Made by a program: the position numbers and the translations under genes. A stretch of 64,000 nt of DNA from CAIYRG01 sp963747255 (GTDB lineage Bacteria > Pseudomonadota > Alphaproteobacteria > Micropepsales > Micropepsaceae): the NCBI GenBank assembly GCA_963747255.1, contig CAVVEG010000017.1, positions 744,001 through 808,000 on the forward strand. The letters are read 5' to 3'. The notes under the pieces are model-generated. The model made no database searches. It had not been told where the DNA came from and worked only from the letters and a program-made list of their open reading frames with translations. Every line of letters starts with the position of its first letter. Within the stretch, counting starts at the first letter, position 1. Below are positions 8,056 to 17,272 of this stretch, one piece after another.

Positions 8056-8826
8056 ATGCTGACGAAGAAGCAATACGAACTTCTGATCTTCATCCATCAA
8101 CGCATCCGGGAGACGGGCGTCCCGCCCTCCTTTGATGAAATGAAGGACGCGCTTGACCTCAAATCGAAATCCGGAATTCACCGGCTGATTACCGCGCTGG
8201 AAGAGCGCGGCTATATCCGCCGCCTGGAGAAACGTGCACGAGCCCTGGAAGTGATCCGGCTTCCCGAAAACGCGTCCGATGGAGTGAGACCTGCCGCTAC
8301 GCGCACCCAGGCGCAACGGCTGACGCGGCCTGAATTGGGGACTCGCCCGGTCAGGGTGGAGAATCGTGAACATCGAATTGAAAACCGCATTCCGGCGGAT
8401 ACGAGGCAGGTTGCAGCCCATTTCCGTCGAGGTGAGAGCGATGCGGTCCTTTCGGTACCGGTACTCGGCAGGATTGCTGCGGGCACGCCAATAGAAGCAA
8501 TCCAGCACAAGATTTCTGAAGTGGGCGTACCGTCCGTGCTGACCGGCAGCGGCGACCACTATGCCCTGGAGGTCACCGGTGACTCCATGATCAACGCCGG
8601 CATTCTGGATGGCGATACCGTGATCATCCGGAAAACAAGCACCGCCAATACCGGCGATATTGTCGTGGCATTGGTGGACAATAGTGAAGCAACGCTGAAA
8701 CGTCTCCGCCGTCGTGGTGACTCGATTGCTCTGGAAGCTGCGAACCCCGCATATGAGACCAGGCTATACGGTGCGGATCGCATTAATATTCAGGGTACCC
8801 TGGTCGGCCTGATCCGTCGCTACTAG
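8056..8826 (+). CDS. lexA: LexA SOS repressor
   Basis: The 256-residue protein represses DNA-damage genes and cleaves itself when RecA filaments form. It has an N-terminal winged helix (residues 1-65), a long linker (about 70-130) typical of the alphaproteobacterial type, and a C-terminal S24 protease domain. The cleavage bond is Ala142-Gly143 (GRIAAGTP), with Ser177 (TGDSM) and Lys215 (ATLKR) as the catalytic pair. GGGGG lies six bases or so before the ATG. The promoter carries its own operator, so it is autoregulated. Its 3' end overlaps the convergent comEC by 44 bases. Confidence 0.98.
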   Translation: MLTKKQYELLIFIHQRIRETGVPPSFDEMKDALDLKSKSGIHRLITALEERGYIRRLEKRARALEVIRLPENASDGVRPAATRTQAQRLTRPELGTRPVRVENREHRIENRIPADTRQVAAHFRRGESDAVLSVPVLGRIAAGTPIEAIQHKISEVGVPSVLTGSGDHYALEVTGDSMINAGILDGDTVIIRKTSTANTGDIVVALVDNSEATLKRLRRRGDSIALEAANPAYETRLYGADRINIQGTLVGLIRRY

Positions 8827-10987
8827 ACCAGGGGCGTCTGCCACGATCATCGGCAACGGTCTCCACTATCTGATGTCCTGCGCGGAACGTGACGGCGAGC
8901 GCACCGGTGCGGGCAATATCGGATCGGTCCACCAGGAGTTCCGGACCACGACAATTGCCATGCAGGGGAAACACGCTGATCACAATCCGGGCTCGGGAGC
9001 AGTCCTCGGCTAAGGCCGAAACAGTGGACGGAATCGCAACCACCCTGCCCTCCTTTCCCGAAGCCACACAGGAGGATTGATCGCAGCGAGCAGCCGAGCG
9101 CGTCTGCGCCAGATCCCTGCGGTCACCATCCCGAATCAGCCATTGACTTGCCGTGTAGCCATCCGGCTTCAAACCGATAAGGATGAGCTTCCCGTCGGGG
9201 CCGCGAATCGCCGCAGATTGGAGATCTCGCGCAATGAGCAAATCAGGCGGCGAGCTACCGACAATCATCAGAAGAGCCGCACAGATCGGTACGAGCCCGT
9301 ACCAACGCCATTGTTGCCGCCACAAGGCGATCCAGAGTCCCCCGAGGATCATGATCACGAGGGCGCTGACGGGCCACGCACGAACCATCGCGGTTGCGCC
9401 AGGCAATCCCGCCACCCAATAGGCTATTGCGCTCATGGCATGAACGCCCCACCCCATGATGTGGAGCGGAAAAACCTCGGCGCCTATCGGCATCAGAATA
9501 ACGGCAATTGCCGCGGCGGGCATGACGACGAATGCAACGACCGGTTCCGCGAGCAAATTCGCAAGCAGTGAATAAGCCGCTGCACGGTCAAAGTGGTATA
9601 TAGCCATCGGCATCGTCGCAAGCGTCGCAACCAGACTTACGGACAGCGCTCCCATCACATACCGCCTCAATCTCAACCAAATGCGGCCGATGGCGTTTGC
9701 GGGAGGCGGCACATTGGAAGGCCGTGCGGATTGCCATTCCGCCAAAGCAATCAGTCCGATTACAGCACCGAAAGACATTTGAAAACTTGGGTCTACAATG
9801 TCTTCTGGCTGAAATATCAATATCACAAGTGCAGCCATAGCCACCGAGCGCATCGACAGCGCCGGGCGATCCAGCATCACCCCCAGAAGCATCATGGAGA
9901 GCATCAGATATGATCGGTCGGCCGGGGATCCGCCGCCGCTGATCGCAAGGTAGAACGTCGATCCCAGGAATGCGCCGATAGCTGCCCATTTCTTGATTGG
10001 TTGGGTGAGTGCTACTTGCTGCCATAATGCGAGCAGCGCGCGCAAAACCCAGAACACACCCAGTCCTGCGAGCGCGAGGTGAACGCCCGAAATCGAAAGC
10101 ACATGAGCGAGCCCGGAATCACGATATGCCTGATTGTCCTCCGGATCGATTTCGCCGCGTTCTCCCGTGATCAGGGCTGCCGCTATACTGCCATCGGGGC
10201 CCGGAATCGCTCGCTCGATGCGGCCGGTCATCGAAAGCCGCAATTCATCCAATCGGCTGTTCACCTGTTCCATGACGCCCGATATGGGTGCCTTGAGGAC
10301 TCTGGGCGTTCCGTATACGAACCCTACCCCTCCGATTCCCTGGAACCACGCCCATCGCGCGAAGTCATATCCATGTGGCAAAGCCGGCTCGGGCGGAGGG
10401 CGCAGCATCGCGAGTGCTGAGATCACCGCTCCTGGCGCAATCGTGGAAATCGCTCGTTTCCCGGAAACCGCCAACCTGACATAATCCGGAAGATCCTTCC
10501 GGCCTTCAAGATCGGAGACGGCGAGTACGATACGGGCCCGATCGGCCGCGCGCATTTCAACATCCTCGACCCTGCCGGTGACGCGAACCGGCCCCGTATC
10601 CCGCAAAATGATCGGAGCAGCGACAATGCGTGTACGGAGCTGAGCATCCGCAATACCGAATGCCGCGCAGGCTGCGAGGAGCAGGATAAAACTGGCCGGG
10701 ATGGCCGAAACGAACCTCCGTGCCGCGATACAGGCGATGGCAATAACCAGTGCACCGGCAATGGCACCAACAGGCGGCTCGGTATCGAGGCCGAAATACA
10801 CTGCTATCCCGGACCCGAACGCAACCACTGCCCACGCAAACCAGCGATCTTCCTCCTGGGCAAGGCGCCGGCTAATGCACTGCATTCGTGCGGACGCAAA
10901 GTTCCAACTGAACCATGCTGGGCGGTAGTTTGGGCCGAAATAGCCGCCACTCCCCGTCGCGGCGCCGTATGAAATCCGGTCTGCCAT
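8783..10987 (-). CDS. comEC: ComEC/Rec2 family inner-membrane DNA-uptake protein
   Basis: The 734-residue multi-spanning protein has an N-terminal DUF4131-type region (hydrophobic segments and a small OB-like part), then the competence domain with ITGERG, GLAHVLSISGVHLALAG and SFQMSFGAVIGLIAL. ComEC forms the channel for single-stranded DNA in natural transformation. The C-terminal part starts like the metallo-beta-lactamase domain but has no visible HxHxDH, so it is probably non-catalytic. The last 14 or so residues are encoded opposite the lexA 3' end and may come from loss of an earlier stop. I use the ATG 75 bases from the divergent gltX; an internal Met is possible. Confidence 0.9.
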   Translation of the reverse strand: MADRISYGAATGSGGYFGPNYRPAWFSWNFASARMQCISRRLAQEEDRWFAWAVVAFGSGIAVYFGLDTEPPVGAIAGALVIAIACIAARRFVSAIPASFILLLAACAAFGIADAQLRTRIVAAPIILRDTGPVRVTGRVEDVEMRAADRARIVLAVSDLEGRKDLPDYVRLAVSGKRAISTIAPGAVISALAMLRPPPEPALPHGYDFARWAWFQGIGGVGFVYGTPRVLKAPISGVMEQVNSRLDELRLSMTGRIERAIPGPDGSIAAALITGERGEIDPEDNQAYRDSGLAHVLSISGVHLALAGLGVFWVLRALLALWQQVALTQPIKKWAAIGAFLGSTFYLAISGGGSPADRSYLMLSMMLLGVMLDRPALSMRSVAMAALVILIFQPEDIVDPSFQMSFGAVIGLIALAEWQSARPSNVPPPANAIGRIWLRLRRYVMGALSVSLVATLATMPMAIYHFDRAAAYSLLANLLAEPVVAFVVMPAAAIAVILMPIGAEVFPLHIMGWGVHAMSAIAYWVAGLPGATAMVRAWPVSALVIMILGGLWIALWRQQWRWYGLVPICAALLMIVGSSPPDLLIARDLQSAAIRGPDGKLILIGLKPDGYTASQWLIRDGDRRDLAQTRSAARCDQSSCVASGKEGRVVAIPSTVSALAEDCSRARIVISVFPLHGNCRGPELLVDRSDIARTGALAVTFRAGHQIVETVADDRGRRPWSSSDGSGRPGYPEY

Positions 10988-11061
10988 TCAACCGAAATAC
11001 CCTATAAGCGCAGGACGCGCGCGTGCTCCATCCGTCGAAGCAAGTTCACCCATGAACGATA

Positions 11062-12474
11062 ATGACTGAAAATTCCAAACCCGTCCTGCGTTTTGCACCT
11101 TCGCCTACTGGCTACCTGCATATCGGGGGAGCACGCACAGCCCTGTTCAACTGGCTTTATGCCCGGCACACTGGTGGAACGTTTTTGCTGCGAATTGAAG
11201 ACACGGACCGGGAGCGATCCACGCCCGAAGCCGTGGGCGCGATCTTTAATGGGTTGACCTGGCTCGGTCTCACCTGGGATGGCGAACCCCTGTTTCAGTT
11301 TGCCCGTGCTGATCGCCATCGCGAGATAGTCCACGAGTTGCTCGCGCGGGGGCATGCCTATCGCTGTTATGCAACACCGCAAGAACTGGAGCAAATGCGG
11401 TCAGAGCAAAAGGCGAAGGGACAGTCGATCCGATATGACGGCCGGTGGCGCGATCGGCAACCCGGACCGGAAAAGAGCGGTATGTCCTTTGTAATCCGGA
11501 TAAAGGCCCCGCAAACCGGAGAAACCGTCATTGACGATAAGGTCCAGGGCACCGTTCGATGGGCAAATGATCAGCTGGACGACATGGTGTTGCTTCGCAG
11601 CGACGGAACACCGACTTACATGCTGGCCGTCGTGGTGGATGATCACGACATGGGTGTCACGCATGTCCTACGGGGCGCCGATCACCTGAACAACGCAGCA
11701 CGGCAGTTGCAAATCATACGGGCAATGGGTTGGGCAGAACCTGTCTATGCCCATGTGCCCCTGATCCATGGTCAGGATGGGGCGAAGTTATCCAAACGCC
11801 ATGGGGCGCTGTCGGTAGAAGCATATCGCGATATGGGCTATCTGCCGGAGGCAATGCGCAATTACCTGCTTCGGCTGTGCTGGAGCCACGGCGATGACGA
11901 AATCATACCGACGGCAAAGGCAATCGCGTGGTTCGATTTCGACGGTCTGGGGCGTTCTGCGGCCCGCTTCGACCTGAAAAAGCTCGACAGCCTGAATGCG
12001 CATTATATGCGGGAGATGTCCGATGGAGCACTCGCCGATGAGGTAATCGCATTCGCGCAACGACGCAGTCCGGATCGCAAATTCGATAGCGCTGCCCGCG
12101 CGCGGCTGACCGCGATGATGCCACATTTGAAGACGCGGGCGAAAACACTGGCCGAACTTCTGGACAAATCTGAATACCTGTTCATTTCCGGACCGCCGGC
12201 GCTCGAGGCCGCAGCATCGGCGATTCTAAAGCCCGAAAGCCGCACGCGACTCGGCGCATTGGCGCGAGTTCTGGAACACACCAATTGGGATTTGCCCGCG
12301 TTGGAAGCAGCAGCGCGCGAATTTGCTGAAAAGGAAGGCATTGGTCTGGGCGATGTCGCGCAGCCTTTGCGCGCCGCAATAACCGGACGTACGGCATCTC
12401 CTCCGGTGTTTGATATTCTTGTCGTTTTGGGACGAGAAGAAGCCTTGACACGCATTTGCGCGCAAGGCGAATAA
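11062..12474 (+). CDS. gltX: Glutamyl-tRNA synthetase
   Basis: The 470-residue class I synthetase charges tRNA-Glu. The HIGH-type signature is at residues 12-25 (PSPTGYLHIGG), and the KMSKS-type signature is KLSKRHG near residue 243. The C-terminal anticodon-binding helical domain is complete. Alphaproteobacteria often have a second GluRS that also charges tRNA-Gln; the sequence alone does not tell which one this is. An upstream ATG at 11052 is out of frame and stops at once, so 11062 is the start. comEC diverges from the same intergenic space. Confidence 0.98.
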   Translation: MTENSKPVLRFAPSPTGYLHIGGARTALFNWLYARHTGGTFLLRIEDTDRERSTPEAVGAIFNGLTWLGLTWDGEPLFQFARADRHREIVHELLARGHAYRCYATPQELEQMRSEQKAKGQSIRYDGRWRDRQPGPEKSGMSFVIRIKAPQTGETVIDDKVQGTVRWANDQLDDMVLLRSDGTPTYMLAVVVDDHDMGVTHVLRGADHLNNAARQLQIIRAMGWAEPVYAHVPLIHGQDGAKLSKRHGALSVEAYRDMGYLPEAMRNYLLRLCWSHGDDEIIPTAKAIAWFDFDGLGRSAARFDLKKLDSLNAHYMREMSDGALADEVIAFAQRRSPDRKFDSAARARLTAMMPHLKTRAKTLAELLDKSEYLFISGPPALEAAASAILKPESRTRLGALARVLEHTNWDLPALEAAAREFAEKEGIGLGDVAQPLRAAITGRTASPPVFDILVVLGREEALTRICAQGE

Positions 12475-12555
12475 GGTCCACAGCAGGTGCAACTGTCGCC
12501 GGCCCGGCAATTTGCCGATGCCTGCCATACTGTTGCCGAGGCATGGAGCCAAATG

Positions 12556-13872
12556 ATGAACACCAGAGCGAGCGGTGCCCGGCCAAACGGAACGGCAACG
12601 CTCACCTACGGCAACAAGCGCATCGACCTTCCCGTGTACAAACCCACCGAGGGGCCCGATGCGATCGACATCCGCAAGCTTTACGGCGAAGCGGATGTAT
12701 TCACCTATGATCCAGGTTTCACTTCGACGGCGTCGTGCGAAAGCGACATCACGTTCATAGACGGCGATGCCGGCATTCTGTTGTACCGGGGCTATCCGAT
12801 CGATCAACTGGCGAGAGAATCGACGTTCATAGAAGTTTGTTACCTGCTGCTTTATGGCGAACTTCCGACATCCACCCAACTGAAGGATTTCGAGCACACC
12901 ATTACGTATCACACGATGGTGCATGAACAGATCAGCTTCCTGTTTCGCGGATTTCGCCGTGATGCACACCCGATGGCGGTGATGGTCGGAGTGGTTGGCG
13001 CGCTTTCGGCGTTTTATCACAATTCAACCGATATTTCGGACAAGCGGCAGCGGGAGATCGCCAGCCATCGCCTGATCGCCAAAATGCCCACAATAGCGTC
13101 CATGGCATTCAAGTACTCCATCGGACAGCCTTTTGTTTATCCGCTGAATCATCTCGGCTATACCGAGAACTTCATGCGGATGTGTTTCGGTGTCCCGTGC
13201 GAGGAGTACCGCTGCAATCCTGTGCTGGCGAAGGCGCTGGATACCATCTTCATCCTGCATGCTGATCACGAGCAGAACGCTTCGACCTCCACCGTCCGGC
13301 TGGCTGGATCTTCCGGCGCCAATCCCTTCGCGTGCATCGCCGCGGGCATCGCCTGTCTATGGGGACCAGCCCATGGTGGCGCCAATGAGGCCGCGCTCAA
13401 AATGCTGCAGGAGATCGGGAGTATCGATCGAGTGCCGGAATATGTGAAGCGGGCAAAAGACAAGAACGATCCGTTCCGCCTGATGGGCTTTGGTCATCGC
13501 GTCTACAAGAATTACGATCCCCGCGCCCGGGTTATGCGCGATCAGTGCTATGCCGTGCTGGATGAACTCGGAAAGCACGATGATCCGCTGCTGAAGACCG
13601 CTCTGGAGCTCGAGCGGATCGCGCTGCGAGACGAATACTTCATTGAAAAGAAGCTCTATCCGAACATTGATTTCTATTCCGGAATTACCTTAAGCGCCCT
13701 CGGATTCCCGACCGATATGTTCACTGCGCTGTTCGCGCTTGCCCGAACAGTCGGTTGGGTCGCGCAGTGGCAGGAAATGATCGAAGACCCGCAGCAGAAG
13801 ATCGGGCGTCCGCGTCAGATCTATACGGGAGCCCACCGGCGAGATTTCATTCCGCGGGAAAAGCGCGGCTAA
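12556..13872 (+). CDS. gltA: Citrate synthase
   Basis: The enzyme condenses oxaloacetate and acetyl-CoA, the entry to the TCA cycle. It is the long bacterial (hexameric) type with an N-terminal beta-rich extension before the catalytic helices. Catalytic residues are visible in GPAHGGANEAALKML (His) and GFGHRVYKNYDPRA (His and Asp). GGAG at 12545-12548 sits seven bases before the second of two adjacent ATGs, giving 438 residues, the normal length; an extra 23 residues from a GTG at 12487 look unrelated. It follows gltX by 81 bases, and the pair is a known neighbourhood in alphaproteobacteria. Confidence 0.97.
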   Translation: MNTRASGARPNGTATLTYGNKRIDLPVYKPTEGPDAIDIRKLYGEADVFTYDPGFTSTASCESDITFIDGDAGILLYRGYPIDQLARESTFIEVCYLLLYGELPTSTQLKDFEHTITYHTMVHEQISFLFRGFRRDAHPMAVMVGVVGALSAFYHNSTDISDKRQREIASHRLIAKMPTIASMAFKYSIGQPFVYPLNHLGYTENFMRMCFGVPCEEYRCNPVLAKALDTIFILHADHEQNASTSTVRLAGSSGANPFACIAAGIACLWGPAHGGANEAALKMLQEIGSIDRVPEYVKRAKDKNDPFRLMGFGHRVYKNYDPRARVMRDQCYAVLDELGKHDDPLLKTALELERIALRDEYFIEKKLYPNIDFYSGITLSALGFPTDMFTALFALARTVGWVAQWQEMIEDPQQKIGRPRQIYTGAHRRDFIPREKRG

Positions 13873-14098
13873 AGCGGAGGCAAATGCGCCGCAGAACCGT
13901 CCAGGATTGGGAGTTGCACCGCGTTTCGCGCCGTGAATCCCGGCTACCCGTCTGACGCAGGCTACTCTCCGTGGCGGTTGCCAGGGCATTTACTGCGGCG
14001 ATTATTTCGCTAGGATTGGGCCGGCACAGGCACGCCCCGGTCGATAGGACCCCGGATGTGACGGCTTCGCCTTCCATGAGCCACAGCGGAACATCCCG

Positions 14099-14863
14099 AT
14101 GAACCGGTTTCGCATATTTCTCCTTCCATTGATCCTTGCATCAGCATTCGTTTTTCCTGGTTTGTGCTTCGCCGCTGCGCCTCAGGAAATGGCGCTGTCT
14201 GCAACCGAGCGCCCCGTGAAAGTAGAATTCTATCCCGCCGCCGGAACGGCCAGGCGTCCCACCATTTTGATGCTGCATGGCGGACAGGGTTGGGGAGGTG
14301 CCGAGGGACAAATCGAAGATTTCAGGCGTTATGCCAGAGAAATCGCCGGGCACGGGTTCGATGCTTACATGGTTTACTATTACAGCGATCAGGATATCTC
14401 CGACCGAAAATCGGATGCTGCAATGGTCAGTATTCATCGCTTTCCTGCCTGGGCAAAACTGGTGAGCGACCTGACAGCGGATGTTAAAAAGCTGCCGTCT
14501 TCAAACGGAAAAGTCGCGCTGGTTGGCTTTTCGAACGGCGGTAATCTTTCGGCCCACGCCACGCCACTGGATCCCGGTATCGACGCGGCCGTGATCTATT
14601 ATGGTGGTGTATCGCGCGTTCCGGGGTTCATGGCGAAAAGGTTTCCACCACTGCTGATTTTCCATGGCGAAGCGGACACCAGAGAACCCATCGAGCGTGG
14701 GATCAAGCTTTTTGAAACGGTTAAGGCGCTCGGCGGGCCCGTAGAGTTTCGCTCCTATCCCGTTGTAAATCATGGTTTCGGACAAAATCTTGGCACGCCA
14801 GCGGCGGACGACGCCTTTGCGAGAACCATATCCTTCCTGGACAAGAACCTGAAAGGAGATTGA
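14099..14863 (+). CDS. Secreted dienelactone-hydrolase-family alpha/beta hydrolase, copy 1
   Basis: The 254-residue protein starts with a clear signal peptide (about 25 residues, ending GLCFAA) and should act in the periplasm. It has an alpha/beta-hydrolase fold: oxyanion loop LHGG at 60, nucleophile elbow GFSNGG with Ser145, acid Asp193 (HGEAD) and His225 (VNHGF). Dienelactone hydrolases use Cys; here it is Ser, so an esterase or peptidase-like activity is more likely, substrate unknown. The next gene, four bases downstream, is a paralogue. The pair belongs to an insert between gltA and the lpx cluster. The 226 bases before it hold no gene that I can see. Confidence 0.85.
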   Translation: MNRFRIFLLPLILASAFVFPGLCFAAAPQEMALSATERPVKVEFYPAAGTARRPTILMLHGGQGWGGAEGQIEDFRRYAREIAGHGFDAYMVYYYSDQDISDRKSDAAMVSIHRFPAWAKLVSDLTADVKKLPSSNGKVALVGFSNGGNLSAHATPLDPGIDAAVIYYGGVSRVPGFMAKRFPPLLIFHGEADTREPIERGIKLFETVKALGGPVEFRSYPVVNHGFGQNLGTPAADDAFARTISFLDKNLKGD

Positions 14864-14867
14864 GCCC

Positions 14868-15626
14868 ATGCTGCAATCGGTTCAGCGATTTTTCGCCACA
14901 ATCGCGCTGTTCGCTTGCGTCGTCTCACTTTCGGCAAATGCCGCTGAAATCCAGGGAAAAAAAATGACACTGCCGTCAATCGAACGGCAGGTCACTGTGG
15001 TCCAGTTCAAAGCGCCGGGCGTCAATCCCCGGCCTTCCGTCCTTCTTCTTCATGGCGCAGGTGGCTTCGACCGGCAAATCGCCGACTACAATCGCTATGC
15101 TTCGGCTTTGGCGAAACAGGGAATGGACGCCTATCTCGTCTATTACTATAGCGACACGGACGCAAAGAACATGTCCTATGGTGTCGATGTCTTCGAGCAA
15201 CGCTATCCGGCCTGGGCGAAAATGGTTGGGGAGATTGCGGAATATCTTGAAAAGCAAAGCGACTCCAATGGAAGGACTGAACTCATCGGATTTTCGAACG
15301 GCGGGATTCTGGCGACCGGCGCCTCCACGCTCAATCCGAAGATCAACGCCGCGGTGATCTATTATGGGACGGATCCCTGGCCTCTGGGAACGCCTGCGAA
15401 GCGCTTCCCGCCGCTTCTGATTCTTCACGGCGATGCCGATCAGGTGATCCCGGTCGAAAATGGGCAGCAATTGGCGGCACTCGCGAAAAAGCTGGGAGCG
15501 CCGGCTGATCTTGTGATTTACCCGGGTGAAGTGCATGGGTTCGGCGCCGATCTTTCCAAGACGAACGCCCAGGACGCACTCCAGCGAAGCATTGCTTTTT
15601 TGCGCAAAGAGCTTTCGGTCGACTGA
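14868..15626 (+). CDS. Secreted dienelactone-hydrolase-family alpha/beta hydrolase, copy 2
   Basis: This 252-residue protein is a paralogue of the preceding gene, with a signal peptide of about 26 residues (LSANAAE). The catalytic set is Ser143 (GFSNGG), Asp191 (HGDAD) and His223 (EVHGF). Both copies keep a YYYSD segment after the second strand and a PAWAK segment. The start is four bases after copy 1, so they arose by tandem duplication and are co-transcribed. The copies are clearly diverged and may have different substrates. The following 203 bases hold no gene. Confidence 0.85.
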   Translation: MLQSVQRFFATIALFACVVSLSANAAEIQGKKMTLPSIERQVTVVQFKAPGVNPRPSVLLLHGAGGFDRQIADYNRYASALAKQGMDAYLVYYYSDTDAKNMSYGVDVFEQRYPAWAKMVGEIAEYLEKQSDSNGRTELIGFSNGGILATGASTLNPKINAAVIYYGTDPWPLGTPAKRFPPLLILHGDADQVIPVENGQQLAALAKKLGAPADLVIYPGEVHGFGADLSKTNAQDALQRSIAFLRKELSVD

Positions 15627-15829
15627 TCTGAGGGACTTTCCAAAGCGAACGGCCAGCCCTGCTCCGTCAGAGGATTGTTGCCGCAACTCCACTGCTGATG
15701 TGATCGCCGGCTGAGCCGAAGAGCTGGTTCGGGTCGGTCCAGTTCAACGCATCACAACAGTAGGTGCAATCGCCAGGGCCTTTGGCGGCCAGGAAACAAA
15801 ATTGTAGAGTTGAGCGCCTGGAGTGTGCG

Positions 15830-16534
15830 ATGGCGAAAAACAATCTGCCAATTCAGCGGTCATCCTCTCGCGAGGTGGATGCGTTTCTGGCGAAAGCAGC
15901 GAAATTGCCGGCACTGAGCCAGGCGAAGGGCCGGCTGATTTTTGCAATTGACGCGACCATGAGCCGGCAGGCGACATGGGACCGCGCAGCCAATATCCAG
16001 ACTGAAATGTTCTCGGCTGCGGAGAGTGTAGGCGGCCTCGCCGTCCAACTCGTTTATTTCCGCGGCCTCGGTGAATTCCAGGCAACCCGATGGACCGCAT
16101 CGGCAACGGCTCTCGCCAGACAAATGCAGTCGGTCAACTGCCTCAGTGGTGGTACGCAGCTTTGCCGTGTCCTGCAACATACGAACTCAGAGGCCCGGAG
16201 GACGAGAGTCACCGCACTGGTATTTATTGGAGATTGCTTCGAAGAGAGTGCTGACGCCGTGGTGGCCGAAGCCGCCAAACTGGCCATGCTTGGCGTTCGG
16301 GCATTCATGTTTCACGAAGGCGTGGATCCATCTGCGGCAACGACCTTTCAGGAGATCGCCCGTCTTACCAATGGCGTGTATGCCCACTTCGATCCCACCT
16401 CGGCCCGGCGGCTTCGCGAGCTGCTGACGGCCGCCGCCGTGTATGCGGCCGGCGGCGCGCCTGCTCTGAAAGAGTACGGCGCGCGAATGGGGGGCGAAGT
16501 GCTGCGCCTGTCGCAACAGATCGACCGAAAATAG
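15830..16534 (+). CDS. vWA-like domain protein
   Basis: GGAG six bases or so before the ATG at 15830 sets the start, giving 234 residues; an earlier in-frame start is not needed. There is no signal peptide. The first strand of a von Willebrand factor A fold ends in DATMS at residues 41-45, a MIDAS-like variant with Thr in place of the usual first Ser of DxSxS. A later strand reads VTALVFIGD. It abuts the membrane J-domain gene directly with no spacer, suggesting they act together, perhaps as an adaptor with a chaperone cofactor. Function is unknown. Confidence 0.78.
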   Translation: MAKNNLPIQRSSSREVDAFLAKAAKLPALSQAKGRLIFAIDATMSRQATWDRAANIQTEMFSAAESVGGLAVQLVYFRGLGEFQATRWTASATALARQMQSVNCLSGGTQLCRVLQHTNSEARRTRVTALVFIGDCFEESADAVVAEAAKLAMLGVRAFMFHEGVDPSAATTFQEIARLTNGVYAHFDPTSARRLRELLTAAAVYAAGGAPALKEYGARMGGEVLRLSQQIDRK

Positions 16535-17248
16535 ATGGCTCCCGTCGCGGTCGGCGTTCTGGCGCTCCTGCTCATTCTTCTGGTCGTGCGCGGATTGGCC
16601 TACGCTGATCCCAAAGTCCTGTTCCGTATACTCAGATATTTCGGTGCTGCAGGGCTTGGTCTGATAACGGTTCTGCTGGCGCTGACCGGCCGAGTGGCGC
16701 CTGCCCTATTTCTTGGGAGCATGGCATGGGGATTAGCGACGGGTGGACATGTTTGGCCCGCCGGATGGCCGCATTTTTCCGGTGGACACAGTCGAGCAGC
16801 TTCCATGTCAGGCGCATCGAGTTCGATCCGGACCGAATGGGTCGAAATGGAACTTGATCACGACACTGGTGAGATGCGGGGCATGGTGCTGAAAGGAGAG
16901 CTGGCGCAAAAGCCGCTGGATCAACTAAATCGCGGGGAGCTTCTGGCCCTATATCACGAAGCCGCCGGACAGGACCAGGAAAGCGTGCGCGTGATCGAAG
17001 CCTATCTGGATCGCACTTTCGGTCCGGACTGGCGCAACGCTGCCGGAACGCAAGATCCCAAAGGCCAATCCGGCACAATATCACGCGAAGAGGCATTCAG
17101 GATTCTCGGTTTGCCCTCCAGTGCATGCGAAGCGGAAATTCGCGCCGCCCACCGGCGCCTGATGGTGCAAAACCATCCGGATCATGGCGGATCGGATTAT
17201 CTTGCCGCCAAGATCAATGAGGCACGCGACGTCCTACTCGGGACTTGA
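16535..17248 (+). CDS. Membrane-anchored J-domain protein
   Basis: The 237-residue protein has two N-terminal hydrophobic segments (about 4-22 and 35-65) and a C-terminal J-domain from about 183, with HPD at 214-216 (QNHPDHGG), which stimulates Hsp70 (DnaK) ATPase. The layout resembles the Tim14/Pam18 group and DjlA-like proteins, with the J-domain at the extreme C-terminus. It follows the vWA-like gene with no gap, and ends 24 bases from the convergent lpxB. A role in recruiting DnaK to the inner membrane is inferred. Confidence 0.85.
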   Translation: MAPVAVGVLALLLILLVVRGLAYADPKVLFRILRYFGAAGLGLITVLLALTGRVAPALFLGSMAWGLATGGHVWPAGWPHFSGGHSRAASMSGASSSIRTEWVEMELDHDTGEMRGMVLKGELAQKPLDQLNRGELLALYHEAAGQDQESVRVIEAYLDRTFGPDWRNAAGTQDPKGQSGTISREEAFRILGLPSSACEAEIRAAHRRLMVQNHPDHGGSDYLAAKINEARDVLLGT

Positions 17249-17272
17249 GGCGATCGGTGCGGCGTCAGAAAA

